Source: Actibacterium pelagium (GTDB lineage: Bacteria; Pseudomonadota; Alphaproteobacteria; Rhodobacterales; Rhodobacteraceae). Taken from it: a stretch of 64,000 bases of DNA. The stretch covers positions 248,001 through 312,000 of the forward strand of contig NZ_NSBU01000006.1 of the NCBI RefSeq assembly GCF_002285415.1, given 5' to 3'. This document shows, one piece after another, positions 19,547 through 28,516 of the stretch (position 1 is the stretch's first letter; every line of letters begins with the position of its first letter). The notes beneath the pieces are model-generated. The model had not been told where the DNA came from and searched no databases. It was given only the letters and a program-made list of their open reading frames with translations. The position numbers were made by a program, and so were the translations under genes.

Positions 19547-19984
19547 ATGCGTATCACGATGAGAACAAATATCGCCATGCGGGCGTTGATGTTCTGTGCC
19601 GTCAACCAAGGCCGGATCGTGCGAAAGTCCGAGATTGCCGAGGCGTGCAACACCTCGGAGAACCATTTGGCCCAGGTCATCAACCAACTTTCCCGACTTG
19701 GCTTTCTGGACACGCTGCGTGGACGCGGCGGTGGGATTAAGCTGAACAGAGAGCCCAAGGACATCTCTGTGGGCAACGTCTTTCGTTCGCTTGAAGGGAC
19801 CTTGCCACTGGCAGAGTGTTTTACCGGTGGGGAAAACACCTGTCCGATCAAAAATGCCTGTCGCCTGAAGGGAACGCTTTCACGCGCACAAGAGGCCTTT
19901 TACGCTGAGCTGGACAAGGTGAATTTGCGCGACTTGACCCAAGACAATGACCAGTTGTGCGGGATTTTGATGGCCGAGGCGTAA
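19547..19984 (+). CDS. Rrf2-family iron-sulfur regulator, NsrR-like
   Basis: A 145-residue Rrf2-type winged-helix repressor. The N terminus MRITMRTNIAMRALMFCA and the recognition region NTSENHLAQVINQLSRLGFL resemble NsrR. Three cysteines, C91, C99 and C105, are placed to bind an NO-sensitive Fe-S cluster. NsrR represses nitric oxide detoxification genes. GAGGAGG precedes the ATG. A good FNR box and -10 element lie upstream, implying anaerobic expression. No NO reductase or flavohemoglobin gene is in the window, so target genes lie elsewhere. An IscR-like role is less likely from the cysteine spacing. Confidence 0.8.
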   Translation: MRITMRTNIAMRALMFCAVNQGRIVRKSEIAEACNTSENHLAQVINQLSRLGFLDTLRGRGGGIKLNREPKDISVGNVFRSLEGTLPLAECFTGGENTCPIKNACRLKGTLSRAQEAFYAELDKVNLRDLTQDNDQLCGILMAEA

Positions 19985-20135
19985 GGCCCCGAATACAGCT
20001 TTGCACAATTCACTGGCACTACCGTGCCAGAACCCCATGAAATTACCCAAATTTCGGTGAAATTCTGGTCTTGGGCTTGTTCGTTTGACGGGTGGGGGGC
20101 ATTCAAGAAAGAGTACCCCCAAAGCGTGCAATACA

Positions 20136-21881
20136 ATGACCAGCCGTTCCCCGACTTTAAGCCAGAAACTTGCTGACCTGATTGCGCAGATCTATCCCGA
20201 TCTCGATCCAGACATCCTTGCCAGCCAAGTGGTCGAGGCCTTCTGGCCCGACGCCGCGCCCCGTCGCAAACGTGCGCGCGCGCCGGGTAATCGTCTTTGG
20301 TCGTCGCAGGATGCGATGGTGATCACCTATGGCAACTCGCTTCAGGACGGGAAGCACAAGCCCTTGGATGTGCTGCACGATTTTCTGGAAGAGCAACTGG
20401 CCGACACGGTGAATGCCGTCCATATCCTGCCGTTCTTTCCCTATACCTCGGATGACGGTTTCGCGGTCACCGACTACCGCGCGGTCAATCCTGTCCTTGG
20501 CAACTGGGAGGACATCCAGCGCATCGCCGGTTCGTTCAAGCTGATGTCGGATCTGGTGCTGAACCATGTCTCTAGTCAGGGGACGTGGTTCAATGGTTAT
20601 CTTCAAGGCCATAAACCCTTCGACAAGTTTTTCTTCGAAGCCTCGCCCGAAGACGATCTAAGCCAGGTGGTTCGCCCCCGGACGCACCCGCTGCTGCGAG
20701 AGGTCGAAACAGCAGATGGTACCCGCCATGTCTGGTGCACCTTCAGCCACGATCAGGTTGATCTGGACTTCCGCAACCCCGAGGTCCTGTTGGAATTCCT
20801 GCGGATCATGCGCCTGCATATCGACAATGGCGTGCGGATTATCCGGTTGGATGCGGTGGCCTTCGTATGGAAAGAGATCGGCACAAGCTGTATCCATTTG
20901 CACCAAACCCATGCCATCGTGCAGTTGATGCGGGTGCTGTGCGACTTTGCCCATGAACCGCTGGTTCTACTGACCGAAACCAACGTGCCCAATGTCGAGA
21001 ACCTGTCGTACTTCGGGAACCGGAACGAGGCCCATTCGATCTATAACTTCTCGCTGCCGCCTTTGATCCTGCATGCGATGATGTCGGGAACGGCCGAGTA
21101 TCTGCATCGTTGGCAAATGTCGATGCCACCGGCGCAGCTTGGGTGCGCCTACCTGAACTTCTCGGCCAGCCATGACGGGATCGGGATGCGTCCGGCCGAG
21201 GGGATCATCACCGAGGACGACAAGGCGCAGATCGTCGACACGGTGAAGGCCTTTGGCGGGCGCGTGTCCATGCGGGCCCTGCCTGATGGCGGCGAGGCAC
21301 CATATGAGCTGAACATCACCTTCTTTGACGCGATGAAGGGCACGTTTGACGGGCCGGATGACTGGCAGATCGAACGCTTCCTGTGCAGCCAGTCGATCGT
21401 CATGGCGCTAGAGGGTATTCCGGCTTTCTACATTCACTCTTTGCTTGCCACGCCGAACGATCATGTTGGCGTCGAAAAGACCGGCGCAAACCGCGCGATC
21501 AACCGGCACCGGTGGGATTACCCGAAGCTGAAAGCGCTTCTGGAAGACCCCAATAGCACCCAGTCGCGTGTGCTGGGCGAGATGCGTCGTCGGATCCAGA
21601 TCCGCTGTGCGCAAGAGGCCTTTCACCCCAATGCGACGCAATTCACTTTACATCTGGATCCGCGTGTCTTTGGCGTTTGGCGGCAGGGACTGGATCGCGA
21701 TCAGTCGATCTTTGCTCTGCACAATGTCAGCTTGGACGAGGTCACGGTCTCGCCTCTGTCGATCAACCTGATCGGCGGGGAAACATGGGTGGACCTGCTG
21801 ACTGGGGAAGAGATCAAAGCAACCGGCGGCGACATCACGCTTGCCCCGTATCAGTGTCGGTGGATCAGCAACCGCAGTTAG
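20136..21881 (+). CDS. GH13 subfamily 18 phosphorylase, probable glucosylglycerate phosphorylase
   Basis: A GH13 protein related to sucrose phosphorylase, 581 residues from the ATG at 20136. Catalytic residues are visible: nucleophile D239 in GVRIIRLDAV, acid/base E281 in LLTETNVP, and H346-D347 in SASHDGIG. GH13_18 contains sucrose, glucosylglycerol and glucosylglycerate phosphorylases. The neighbouring gpgS-like and phosphatase genes make glucosylglycerate the best guess: the enzyme would split it with phosphate to glucose 1-phosphate and glycerate. Its stop codon overlaps that of the facing gpgS-like gene by 3 bases. Confidence 0.78.
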   Translation: MTSRSPTLSQKLADLIAQIYPDLDPDILASQVVEAFWPDAAPRRKRARAPGNRLWSSQDAMVITYGNSLQDGKHKPLDVLHDFLEEQLADTVNAVHILPFFPYTSDDGFAVTDYRAVNPVLGNWEDIQRIAGSFKLMSDLVLNHVSSQGTWFNGYLQGHKPFDKFFFEASPEDDLSQVVRPRTHPLLREVETADGTRHVWCTFSHDQVDLDFRNPEVLLEFLRIMRLHIDNGVRIIRLDAVAFVWKEIGTSCIHLHQTHAIVQLMRVLCDFAHEPLVLLTETNVPNVENLSYFGNRNEAHSIYNFSLPPLILHAMMSGTAEYLHRWQMSMPPAQLGCAYLNFSASHDGIGMRPAEGIITEDDKAQIVDTVKAFGGRVSMRALPDGGEAPYELNITFFDAMKGTFDGPDDWQIERFLCSQSIVMALEGIPAFYIHSLLATPNDHVGVEKTGANRAINRHRWDYPKLKALLEDPNSTQSRVLGEMRRRIQIRCAQEAFHPNATQFTLHLDPRVFGVWRQGLDRDQSIFALHNVSLDEVTVSPLSINLIGGETWVDLLTGEEIKATGGDITLAPYQCRWISNRS

Positions 21882-23101
21882 ACGCCAAAGGCTTCCCGGT
21901 CTGCGGCGACAGCTTTTAGCATATCGCTCATCAGCGTGGTGTCGGCAGAGTGCACACGGCTCCACGTCGGGATGAAGGGTGTGGCCGAGGGGTTGTCCAT
22001 GAAGACCTGACCGGCGGTCATGATGTTCTGGGCGAACAACTCGATCATCTGTTCTTCGGCATGGCGATCAATGGCAAGACCGTTCATCTGTGCATCTGCC
22101 TGATAGTTTTCCAGCAGGTCCAACGCGGTCCGATAATAGGTGGCTTTCAATGTGCGAAAGACCTCTTCGGTAAACACCGTGCCATCGGCGGCCAGTTTGC
22201 GGAACAGTGCCTTGCTGATATCGACGGACATCCGCGACAGACCTTTCGAGGCATCCTCTTCCGACACGGGCTGGTGTTTGTGGTCATAATTGTCGGTCAG
22301 TTCGACCTGACAGACAGAAGAGGGCGCAAGGTTGCGCCATGCCTCTGAAAGCGTGCCGATCTCTAACCCCCAGTCGGACGGAATACGTAAGTCGGGCAGC
22401 ATCGGCATGCGCATCGCAAACTCGCCCGACAGCGGGTACCGGAACGAGCGCAGGAAATCGAGGTAATCGCGGTCGCCAATGACCTTCTTCAGGGCAATCA
22501 GGATCGGGCTGACCAGCAGGCGGCTGACCCTGCCGTTCAGCTTGCCGCCACCTACACGGGGATAATAGCCCTTGGCCATCTGGTAGCGGAAGTTGGGGTT
22601 GGCCACCGGATAAACCAGACGGGCCAGAAGCTCCTGATCATAGGTCACGATATCGCAGTCATGTAGCGCCACGACCGACGTGTCGGCGCAGGCCATCATA
22701 TAGCCCATGCAGAACCATACGTTCCGACCTTTGCCCAGTTCGCCGGGGTCGATGTTCAGGTCGTCCATCCGTTTGTGGATTTCCTTCATCCGCGGTCCGT
22801 CATTCCAGATCACGACATGGTCCTGAGGAAGGCGGCTGAAGAATTCGCACGCGTGCCGGTACTGCGCCTCATCCGCGCGATCCAGTCCAATTACGATGCG
22901 ATGCAGATAGGTAACCTTGGACAGCTCATCCAAAATCTTGGGCAGCGCTTCGCCTTCCAGTTCCGAGTAGAGCGACGGTAGGATCAGCCCGATCTTGCGG
23001 CTGTGTCCGATTGCGGTCAGCTCGTGGTTCAGGGTCTCGACCGACTTGGTGCGCAGGTTGTGCAGCGTGGCAACGTTGCCGTTCTGGTGAAAATCAGCCA
23101 A
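21878..23101 (-). CDS. gpgS: Glucosyl-3-phosphoglycerate synthase-like glycosyltransferase (GT81)
   Basis: A retaining glycosyltransferase of 407 residues resembling GpgS, which joins NDP-glucose and 3-phosphoglycerate. IGLILPSLYSE is at 37-47, the metal-binding DxD is D148-C-D150 in ALHDCDIVTYD, and FRYPLSGEFAMRM follows near residue 230. The next gene downstream of its promoter side is a mannosyl-3-phosphoglycerate-type phosphatase 18 bases away, which completes the two-step route to glucosylglycerate. The mannosyl analogue (MpgS) cannot be ruled out by eye. Confidence 0.8.
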   Translation of the reverse strand: MADFHQNGNVATLHNLRTKSVETLNHELTAIGHSRKIGLILPSLYSELEGEALPKILDELSKVTYLHRIVIGLDRADEAQYRHACEFFSRLPQDHVVIWNDGPRMKEIHKRMDDLNIDPGELGKGRNVWFCMGYMMACADTSVVALHDCDIVTYDQELLARLVYPVANPNFRYQMAKGYYPRVGGGKLNGRVSRLLVSPILIALKKVIGDRDYLDFLRSFRYPLSGEFAMRMPMLPDLRIPSDWGLEIGTLSEAWRNLAPSSVCQVELTDNYDHKHQPVSEEDASKGLSRMSVDISKALFRKLAADGTVFTEEVFRTLKATYYRTALDLLENYQADAQMNGLAIDRHAEEQMIELFAQNIMTAGQVFMDNPSATPFIPTWSRVHSADTTLMSDMLKAVAADREAFGV

Positions 23102-23119
23102 GGGTGGTCTCCTTCCGGG

Positions 23120-23899
23120 TCAAAGCCCTAGTTCGTTCAAAATCTCGTTGATCGCCGCGTTCCAGCCTTCCGGACCAGGCAAGTTCGTGCGGCGGATTTG
23201 ACCGGTCTCTTCACCCCGCAGATTGGGTAGGGGTTGCCGGTGCGGATTGGCGATGATTACGCCATAGGTTGCCGCCTGAAGCATCTCGACATCATTGGGC
23301 GCGTCGCCCAAGGCAACCGATGGGGGGGCGCCAAAGCTGTCTGCTATTTCCGCCATCCGGTCGGCCTTGGTGCTACCAAGCGAGAAGGTCAGGAAGCGTC
23401 CGCCTTCGCGGGCGCTGATCCCCTGTTTGGCCAAGGCATTGATGAATGCGGTTCGGTCCTTTGGGCGTCCCGACCAAAGCCCGGGTTCAGAGAACTGGCG
23501 CAAACAGGCCAATGAGGCGTTTTCCGGCGACAGACCTGTGGCCTGTGCGACGCCACCGATGCCCAGATCACCGAACCCGCGAAACGGCGCGCGCAGGTTT
23601 TCGGGCAGGCTGTCGAGTGCTGCTCTGATCTGTGCATAGTCTGTTGAATCGCCAAGACTGTTTTGACCCGGGTTCAACAGCCCGGCCCCGTTTTCAACGA
23701 TGGCGGGCGCGTCGGCAAACCCCATCTGCTGACGGATCGGTGCGATCTCAGCCGCGGTTTTGCTAGAGGCAAGCACGACCGGAATGCGCAGGCTTTTCAA
23801 TCGTTCCAAAGCCGGAAGCGCGGCGCTGTGGCTATAGGTTTCGTGATCCAGCAACGTCCCGTCTAGATCGGTGAAAACGATCAGGGGAGGAAGGGTCAT
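23120..23899 (-). CDS. HAD-IIB phosphatase, probable glucosyl-3-phosphoglycerate phosphatase (MPGP family)
   Basis: A 259-residue HAD phosphatase with nucleophile region FTDLDGTLLDHETYS, the motif II lysine/serine region LASSKTAAEI, and GDAPNDVEML near the C terminus. IVENGAGL and the cap region are typical of mannosyl-3-phosphoglycerate phosphatase (YedP/MpgP). It is the first gene of a pair with gpgS, so its substrate is probably glucosyl-3-phosphoglycerate. It would release the compatible solute glucosylglycerate. Confidence 0.8.
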   Translation of the reverse strand: MTLPPLIVFTDLDGTLLDHETYSHSAALPALERLKSLRIPVVLASSKTAAEIAPIRQQMGFADAPAIVENGAGLLNPGQNSLGDSTDYAQIRAALDSLPENLRAPFRGFGDLGIGGVAQATGLSPENASLACLRQFSEPGLWSGRPKDRTAFINALAKQGISAREGGRFLTFSLGSTKADRMAEIADSFGAPPSVALGDAPNDVEMLQAATYGVIIANPHRQPLPNLRGEETGQIRRTNLPGPEGWNAAINEILNELGL

Positions 23900-24087
23900 G
23901 AATGAAGCTCCGGTTGTCGGATCAGCTGGCAGGCTGGCGTCAGGTTGCGCTTAACCTTTCGCTTCAAACAGGGTGTGACAACATTAGCGCGGGCGGAAAC
24001 GCCTAAGAAATCAGCAAAACCCCACGACCTTGCTGCGGTTTGCGGAAAATTGCGCCGCGCTGCTTAAAAATGCGACGCCCGTGAATC

Positions 24088-25074
24088 CTAGCGCATCCAG
24101 AGGTTCGATCGCTTCAATTGATTGCGGATTGCCCGCTCTTTGCGGGGCAGGGCGTCACGGTCAAACAACGCCCGAGCCTTCTGGCCCTTGGGTTGAAAGA
24201 TCATTCGGCGGAAAGGTTCATACTGTTTCAGAACCTTCTTGATCTTGTTCGGAGCGGCGACCTTTTCCATCACTTCAATCACCCGGTCTGGCGCACGGGC
24301 ATACATCAGCGGCAATATGCGCCAATGGTAGGTCACGTCACCATCCAGCCCATCCAGTTCGGGGCCCGGACGCCCGCCACCAAGTGCATGGATCACAAGC
24401 GGCAAAGCGATTTGATCCAGCCACGGATACAGTTCCTGGCAGACCAAAGCCTCGGGTGCGTCATCGCGGATCGTGGTCGCGTATTCTGCAAAACGCTTGC
24501 CAAAGGCGTCAGGGCAGGGGCCAAAGAACCAGCCCGCGTTGAAGTACATGTAGCGCTGCCAGTATTCCTCTGGCTGCGACAGATCCAAAGAGCTTTCGAA
24601 GTCCAAGCCGAACCGGTCGTAAAGCGATTTCCACGTCTCAGAGTAGCCCGGCCCATAAAGCTCGATTGTAGGCCAAGTGCCTTCACGGTTCATGCTGGCG
24701 CTTGGGCGGCTGAAGTCAAAAGGAACCTCTGACAGGGCCCCGGTCACAAGCGTATCTGAATCGAAGAAGATAAAGGGTTCACCTTTCGGCAAAACCTTAA
24801 GTGCTTCGATCTTGTTGCCCTGCGGATAGCCTGCGCCGAAGTGTTCTGTGTCAAAGGGCAGGATTTCTGCACCCAGCTTTTCCAGAAGGGCGCGCACATC
24901 GGGGTTGTTGATACGCGGGTCGCCATCCCACCATCGCGGACCGGGCTGAGGCTCTGCCACAATCATGCGACCTTTGAACCCGGGGTCGGAATGGCGCAAC
25001 GACGCAACGAACAGCGCTGCTTCGTATTGCAGGCGGCCGGATTGAGCAGCGATCAGGATGTTGAACTTCGACAT
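24088..25074 (-). CDS. Putative glycosyltransferase, unassigned family
   Basis: A 328-residue protein with an N-terminal nucleotide-sugar-binding-like fold (FNILIAAQSGRLQYEAALFVASLR) and a DxD-type motif FFDSDTLV near residue 103, as in GT-A glycosyltransferases of the GT8 kind. A YFNAGWFFG segment near residue 177 is also GT8-like. The C-terminal 60 residues are basic. It is transcribed in the same direction as the glucosylglycerate genes, separated from them by 188 bases, so a role in the same solute or in a surface glycan is possible. Acceptor and donor are unknown. Confidence 0.55.
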   Translation of the reverse strand: MSKFNILIAAQSGRLQYEAALFVASLRHSDPGFKGRMIVAEPQPGPRWWDGDPRINNPDVRALLEKLGAEILPFDTEHFGAGYPQGNKIEALKVLPKGEPFIFFDSDTLVTGALSEVPFDFSRPSASMNREGTWPTIELYGPGYSETWKSLYDRFGLDFESSLDLSQPEEYWQRYMYFNAGWFFGPCPDAFGKRFAEYATTIRDDAPEALVCQELYPWLDQIALPLVIHALGGGRPGPELDGLDGDVTYHWRILPLMYARAPDRVIEVMEKVAAPNKIKKVLKQYEPFRRMIFQPKGQKARALFDRDALPRKERAIRNQLKRSNLWMR

Positions 25075-25143
25075 GCGCGGACCCTAGGTCGGAATTCGGG
25101 AAAAGGGAACCGCCCACGCGGATGATTTGGATGCGTCAGGAGG

Positions 25144-26364
25144 TCAGCTGTCAGGGGTGTTGTCGCTGTCGGCCGCCGCTGTCTCTGCGTCTTCTTCCGC
25201 ATCAGGCTCGACCTCAATCGGGTTGCCCTCTTCGTCCAAAATCACTGCCGGAGCGGGCGGTGCGACTGGGCCGCGGGGCACACGGCTGACCACGCGGAGC
25301 GCGCTCATACTGTGGCCATATCTACTTAGGCTTCCGGTGCCCTCGATCACGTCACCCGGAAGCAGGTCGTTGGTGATCGCTGCATCAAGTTTGCACAACG
25401 TGAAAGCGCGGTCTTCCGCTTCTTGGAAATGCAGGCCCAGACACCCGTCCACAACGTCGTTCAAACCGTTCTTACTGACAACGTAACGCAAGCTTGCCTC
25501 TGGAGCAGGGTTCATCTTTTGCCAGACCCATGGAATTGCGTGATAGGTGACCGAATAGAACAGGATGACCGAGAAGACAGGCAGGGCAAGTACGACAAAC
25601 AGCAGCTTCTTCAATGCAGGCATGCGTTGCGCATCAACAATGGGGCGCCGAAGCATCGTCATTACAGGTTTGAACAGGATCAACAAAGCTGCGGCAGCCA
25701 TGCCGGGGATCAGAAACTTGGTGGCCATCTGATCAAGTTCCAGCGTTGGAGCAACAGAGTCTGTCAGAAATGCGAAGGCTGTTACGCCGAGAACAGCCAG
25801 CAGAGGCAGGCGTAAAAGGAAGTCGAAAATGTCACGGTTTCTGGGGCCTATATCGACCTGCATTTTTGGCTCTGGCATCCGGCCACTGCCCGGATGATAG
25901 GCACCCGAGGTCGTCGGAGAATAGGTAGCCTGGCCGCCAAAATTAGCGGCATAGCGATAGGAAATGCCAAGCGGAAACAGGAAAAGGAAAACATAGGCCC
26001 CGAAGCCAAACACCATCGCGCTGACGGCGATGCGCCCGAATTCGGCTGGTATGGGGCCAATCCCACTGCGCACAGACATCTCTAGCCCAAAGGCTACGAC
26101 TGCGCCCCAGGCAAGACTGCATAGTACGAAGACGATCCGGCCAAGGATCCCTCGGCTAATCTTAATGGCGCTGTCATGGAACGAGGGTATTAGGTAGGTC
26201 AGTGCCCCGGCACCGGTAAACAGAAGCAGCCCCGCCTTGAACTCGGTGCTCAGGTCTGGGTCCACGGGTTGTTGCACGAGATTGGCATACAGAAAACACA
26301 CGTACAGCCCCGCCAGACCAAACAAACGGGCCGCAATGTCGTCGAACAGCAATCCCCATCGCAT
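25144..26364 (-). CDS. Polytopic membrane protein of unknown function
   Basis: About 406 residues from the ATG at 26364 (MRWGLLFDD). A TTG further upstream is less likely. It has at least six hydrophobic segments, in two groups separated by a polar loop near residues 150-175. A periplasmic-like domain around 290-370 has two cysteines (GCLGLH and FTLCKLD) that could pair, and the tail is acidic and Pro/Ala-rich. I recognise no family. It lies 69 bases upstream of the glycosyltransferase gene in the same direction. Composition is somewhat less GC-rich than the flanks. Confidence 0.6.
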   Translation of the reverse strand: MRWGLLFDDIAARLFGLAGLYVCFLYANLVQQPVDPDLSTEFKAGLLLFTGAGALTYLIPSFHDSAIKISRGILGRIVFVLCSLAWGAVVAFGLEMSVRSGIGPIPAEFGRIAVSAMVFGFGAYVFLFLFPLGISYRYAANFGGQATYSPTTSGAYHPGSGRMPEPKMQVDIGPRNRDIFDFLLRLPLLAVLGVTAFAFLTDSVAPTLELDQMATKFLIPGMAAAALLILFKPVMTMLRRPIVDAQRMPALKKLLFVVLALPVFSVILFYSVTYHAIPWVWQKMNPAPEASLRYVVSKNGLNDVVDGCLGLHFQEAEDRAFTLCKLDAAITNDLLPGDVIEGTGSLSRYGHSMSALRVVSRVPRGPVAPPAPAVILDEEGNPIEVEPDAEEDAETAAADSDNTPDS

Positions 26365-26538
26365 TGGGTATCGTCCCCACTCAATCAACTTTGATCAAAA
26401 CGCGAACCTCGCTTTGATCTTCAATAGCCCGAGAGTGGCGAAAATCCTTTAAGCTGTCTAGCTTCTGAACGGATAGATTGCTTCAAAATAAGGGATTGTG
26501 GCTCTGTGTGTGCCCCATTGTCCCCAGATTGGAGTGGT

Positions 26539-27024
26539 TTACGACAGATCTGACGCGCTAAGTTTGAATGCCTTGCCGAAACCTCCGTTCAAAAGGGCGT
26601 GGTTGACGTGAAGCCGGACAAAGCAGAAATCCGCGAAATCAACGTATAGCGCGGCTTTGGGGTGGGACTTGAGGTAGTGTTCACGAAGTGCGGCGTGCGC
26701 GTCGGTGTCGCGCGGCAGGAACTCTGCTTCGCAATCCAGCGTCAGGCGCGGGTGGGTTAGTGGATCGCCTTTGGGTCCGGGCTCTCCGACCAGCAAAGAA
26801 CACCGGGGGTCCGCCTTTAACGCTGCTGTGTGGCTGGAGAGGTTGGAGATCAGCGTCATGGGGGTTCCGTCTAGGTCTGTGCCGACTGCTATCCGCGTGA
26901 CCGATGGTGCCCTGGTCTCTGGCGACAGGACGGCCAGCGCGCCAAAGCGGGCTGTGTCGATCAACTCATTCGCGAGCGATCTGGCTTCATTATCAACAGG
27001 TTGGAAGGGGGCTTTGGCTGGCAT
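26539..27024 (-). CDS. HugZ-like pyridoxamine 5'-phosphate oxidase-fold protein
   Basis: A 161-residue split-barrel protein. ARSLANELIDTARFGALAVL at the N terminus and SRIAVGTD-like and ISNLSSHTAALKADPRCSLLVGE patterns are typical of the HugZ/HutZ heme-utilisation family and related FMN-binding proteins. The C terminus lacks the longer DUF2470 extension of full HugZ, so it may be a short relative. It lies 10 bases downstream of a small secreted protein gene. A heme role is inference. Confidence 0.72.
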   Translation of the reverse strand: MPAKAPFQPVDNEARSLANELIDTARFGALAVLSPETRAPSVTRIAVGTDLDGTPMTLISNLSSHTAALKADPRCSLLVGEPGPKGDPLTHPRLTLDCEAEFLPRDTDAHAALREHYLKSHPKAALYVDFADFCFVRLHVNHALLNGGFGKAFKLSASDLS

Positions 27025-27034
27025 CGAGTTCGGG

Positions 27035-27463
27035 TCAGATCGTCTGGGCGTCAGAGCATTCGCGGAAAGATTGGACGGCGTTGGCGGCGTGGGTGAGGGG
27101 GATGATCATGACGGACTGGCCGGTGGCGGCGATGGCCCACTCGTTATATTGCAGCCCGTCCAGCACATTGCCGAAGCCCCGGTCGGTGACTGTCAGGCCG
27201 GTCTTATCGGGGGTCAGTTGGTGGCGGTCTGTGGTGATGAAGATGGGGCGTGTTTCGTCGAATTTGATCGCGAAAACGTCGTCGGCTTCCCATGGTTCTG
27301 ACCGGGTCAGAGTTATGGAAAACTCTTCATTTACAGGGGCATAGGTCAGGTGAACGGTGCCGTCGGGCATTTGGTGGGAGAGGTGGCAGATGGCGCCGTC
27401 AGAGCTGGCTTGCCAGCCAAGGGCGGGGGTGGCGAGACAGCAAAGAAGCAACGGCAAACGCAT
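27035..27463 (-). CDS. Small secreted protein of unknown function
   Basis: A 142-residue protein with an N-terminal signal peptide (MRLPLLLCCLATPALGW, cut near residue 16). Two further cysteines, C26 in GAICHLS and one in RECSD near the C terminus, could form a disulfide. It lies immediately upstream of the HugZ-like gene in the same direction. I recognise no named domain. Confidence 0.65.
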   Translation of the reverse strand: MRLPLLLCCLATPALGWQASSDGAICHLSHQMPDGTVHLTYAPVNEEFSITLTRSEPWEADDVFAIKFDETRPIFITTDRHQLTPDKTGLTVTDRGFGNVLDGLQYNEWAIAATGQSVMIIPLTHAANAVQSFRECSDAQTI

Positions 27464-27482
27464 GGGATCAGCCTAGCATCCC

Positions 27483-27809
27483 TTAGTCGCGGGAGGAATA
27501 GTAGCGTTTGCGCGCCTCTTCCTGAATGTTCAGCTCTTGCTGCAGGCGGGCGAATTCGGCCATGGCGGCTTTGCGTTCTTCCGGGTCGGTGAGGGTCTGC
27601 ATGAATTCCGCGTGCGATTTCAGGGCCTTACGCAGCTCTACCTCTTTCGGCAGGGCACCGGCCTCGGCCATGATACGAAAGCCTGCCTCTTCCGAGGCGT
27701 CGCCGTGACCGGCGGGCGGCAGGGGTTTTCCCGCGCCTTTCAGATCGTCCAGCTGCCCCTCTGCCTTGGCCTTGAGGATCTGGCGTTCGATGAGTTCTCG
27801 CCATTTCAT
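27483..27809 (-). CDS. DUF1992 (DnaJ-homologue subfamily C28 conserved domain) protein
   Basis: Starting at the ATG at 27809 (MKWRELIERQILKAKAEGQ) the product is 108 residues. It has the DUF1992 pattern: an amphipathic N terminus, then DDLKGAGKPL and a charged helical C terminus ending RKRYYSSRD. An upstream extension to 27893 lacks family sequence. Function is unknown in bacteria. The name comes from the human protein DNAJC28. It diverges from the NYN nuclease gene. Confidence 0.75.
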   Translation of the reverse strand: MKWRELIERQILKAKAEGQLDDLKGAGKPLPPAGHGDASEEAGFRIMAEAGALPKEVELRKALKSHAEFMQTLTDPEERKAAMAEFARLQQELNIQEEARKRYYSSRD

Positions 27810-27983
27810 GGGGCAAATATAGGGGCGGGGGCGCCCCCAATGAAGGCGTTTTTCGACCGTATGACCTGCATATGACTGCCATTTGACGTGCATATGAGTC
27901 TTTTACGCCCCCCTTTCCCGTGCGACTTCCGGCTTGTGCGGACCCTCGTGCGCGGTAAAGTCCATTCATAGTTAAGGCGGCCC

Positions 27984-28508
27984 ATGCCGCGGATCGAGTA
28001 TTTTGAGAAAGCGTTTTTTATGAATTTTGAACTGGTGTTCTATGGGGTCGTCGCCCTGATCGCCTTTGCGCTGTTCGGCGCGATTTTCCAATGGTTACGT
28101 CAGCCCAAACGACTGCCCTATATCGCGGTGGACGGATCGAACGTGCTGTATTGGGATGACGATACGCCGTCGTTGAACACCGTGAAGCGGGTGGCCGAAC
28201 AGTTGCGCGTGGACGGGTTTCAGGCGGTGATCTGGTTCGATGCCAATGTCGGCTATCTGGTCTCTGACCGCTACCTTGGCCCCAGAGCCTTGGCGCATCA
28301 CCTTGGGCTGCACCCGCGCTATGTCCGGGTGGCGGGCAAAGGCACCCCGGCCGACCCGCTGGTGATCGAGGCCGCCGCGACCCTGAATGCCCGGATCGTC
28401 ACCAATGACCGGTTCCGCGACTGGGAAGAGACCTATCCGCAGGTGAAGGACAAAGCGCTGTTCGTGCGCGGAAGCGTTCGCAACGGCGCGTTGAAGCTGC
28501 GGTATTAG
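27984..28508 (+). CDS. Membrane-anchored NYN-domain ribonuclease-like protein
   Basis: A 174-residue protein with one N-terminal membrane segment (about 17-35, FYGVVALIAFALFGAIF) followed by a PIN-like NYN fold. Acidic residues appear in YIAVDGSNVLYWD, VIWFDANV, ADPLVIEAA and IVTNDRFRDWEE, the pattern of the metal-binding site of Zc3h12a/YacP-type nucleases. The ATG at 27984 has AAGG upstream. A second ATG at 28020 would remove 12 residues. The orientation suggests a cytoplasmic nuclease domain tethered at the inner membrane. RNA targets are unknown. Confidence 0.7.
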   Translation: MPRIEYFEKAFFMNFELVFYGVVALIAFALFGAIFQWLRQPKRLPYIAVDGSNVLYWDDDTPSLNTVKRVAEQLRVDGFQAVIWFDANVGYLVSDRYLGPRALAHHLGLHPRYVRVAGKGTPADPLVIEAAATLNARIVTNDRFRDWEETYPQVKDKALFVRGSVRNGALKLRY

Positions 28509-28516
28509 CGAGGCGC

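Noticed and set aside
27865-27897. Two copies of GCATATGA about 23 bases apart upstream of the DUF1992 gene
   Set aside because: Only two short copies and no known regulator with this site. Too weak to call an operator.
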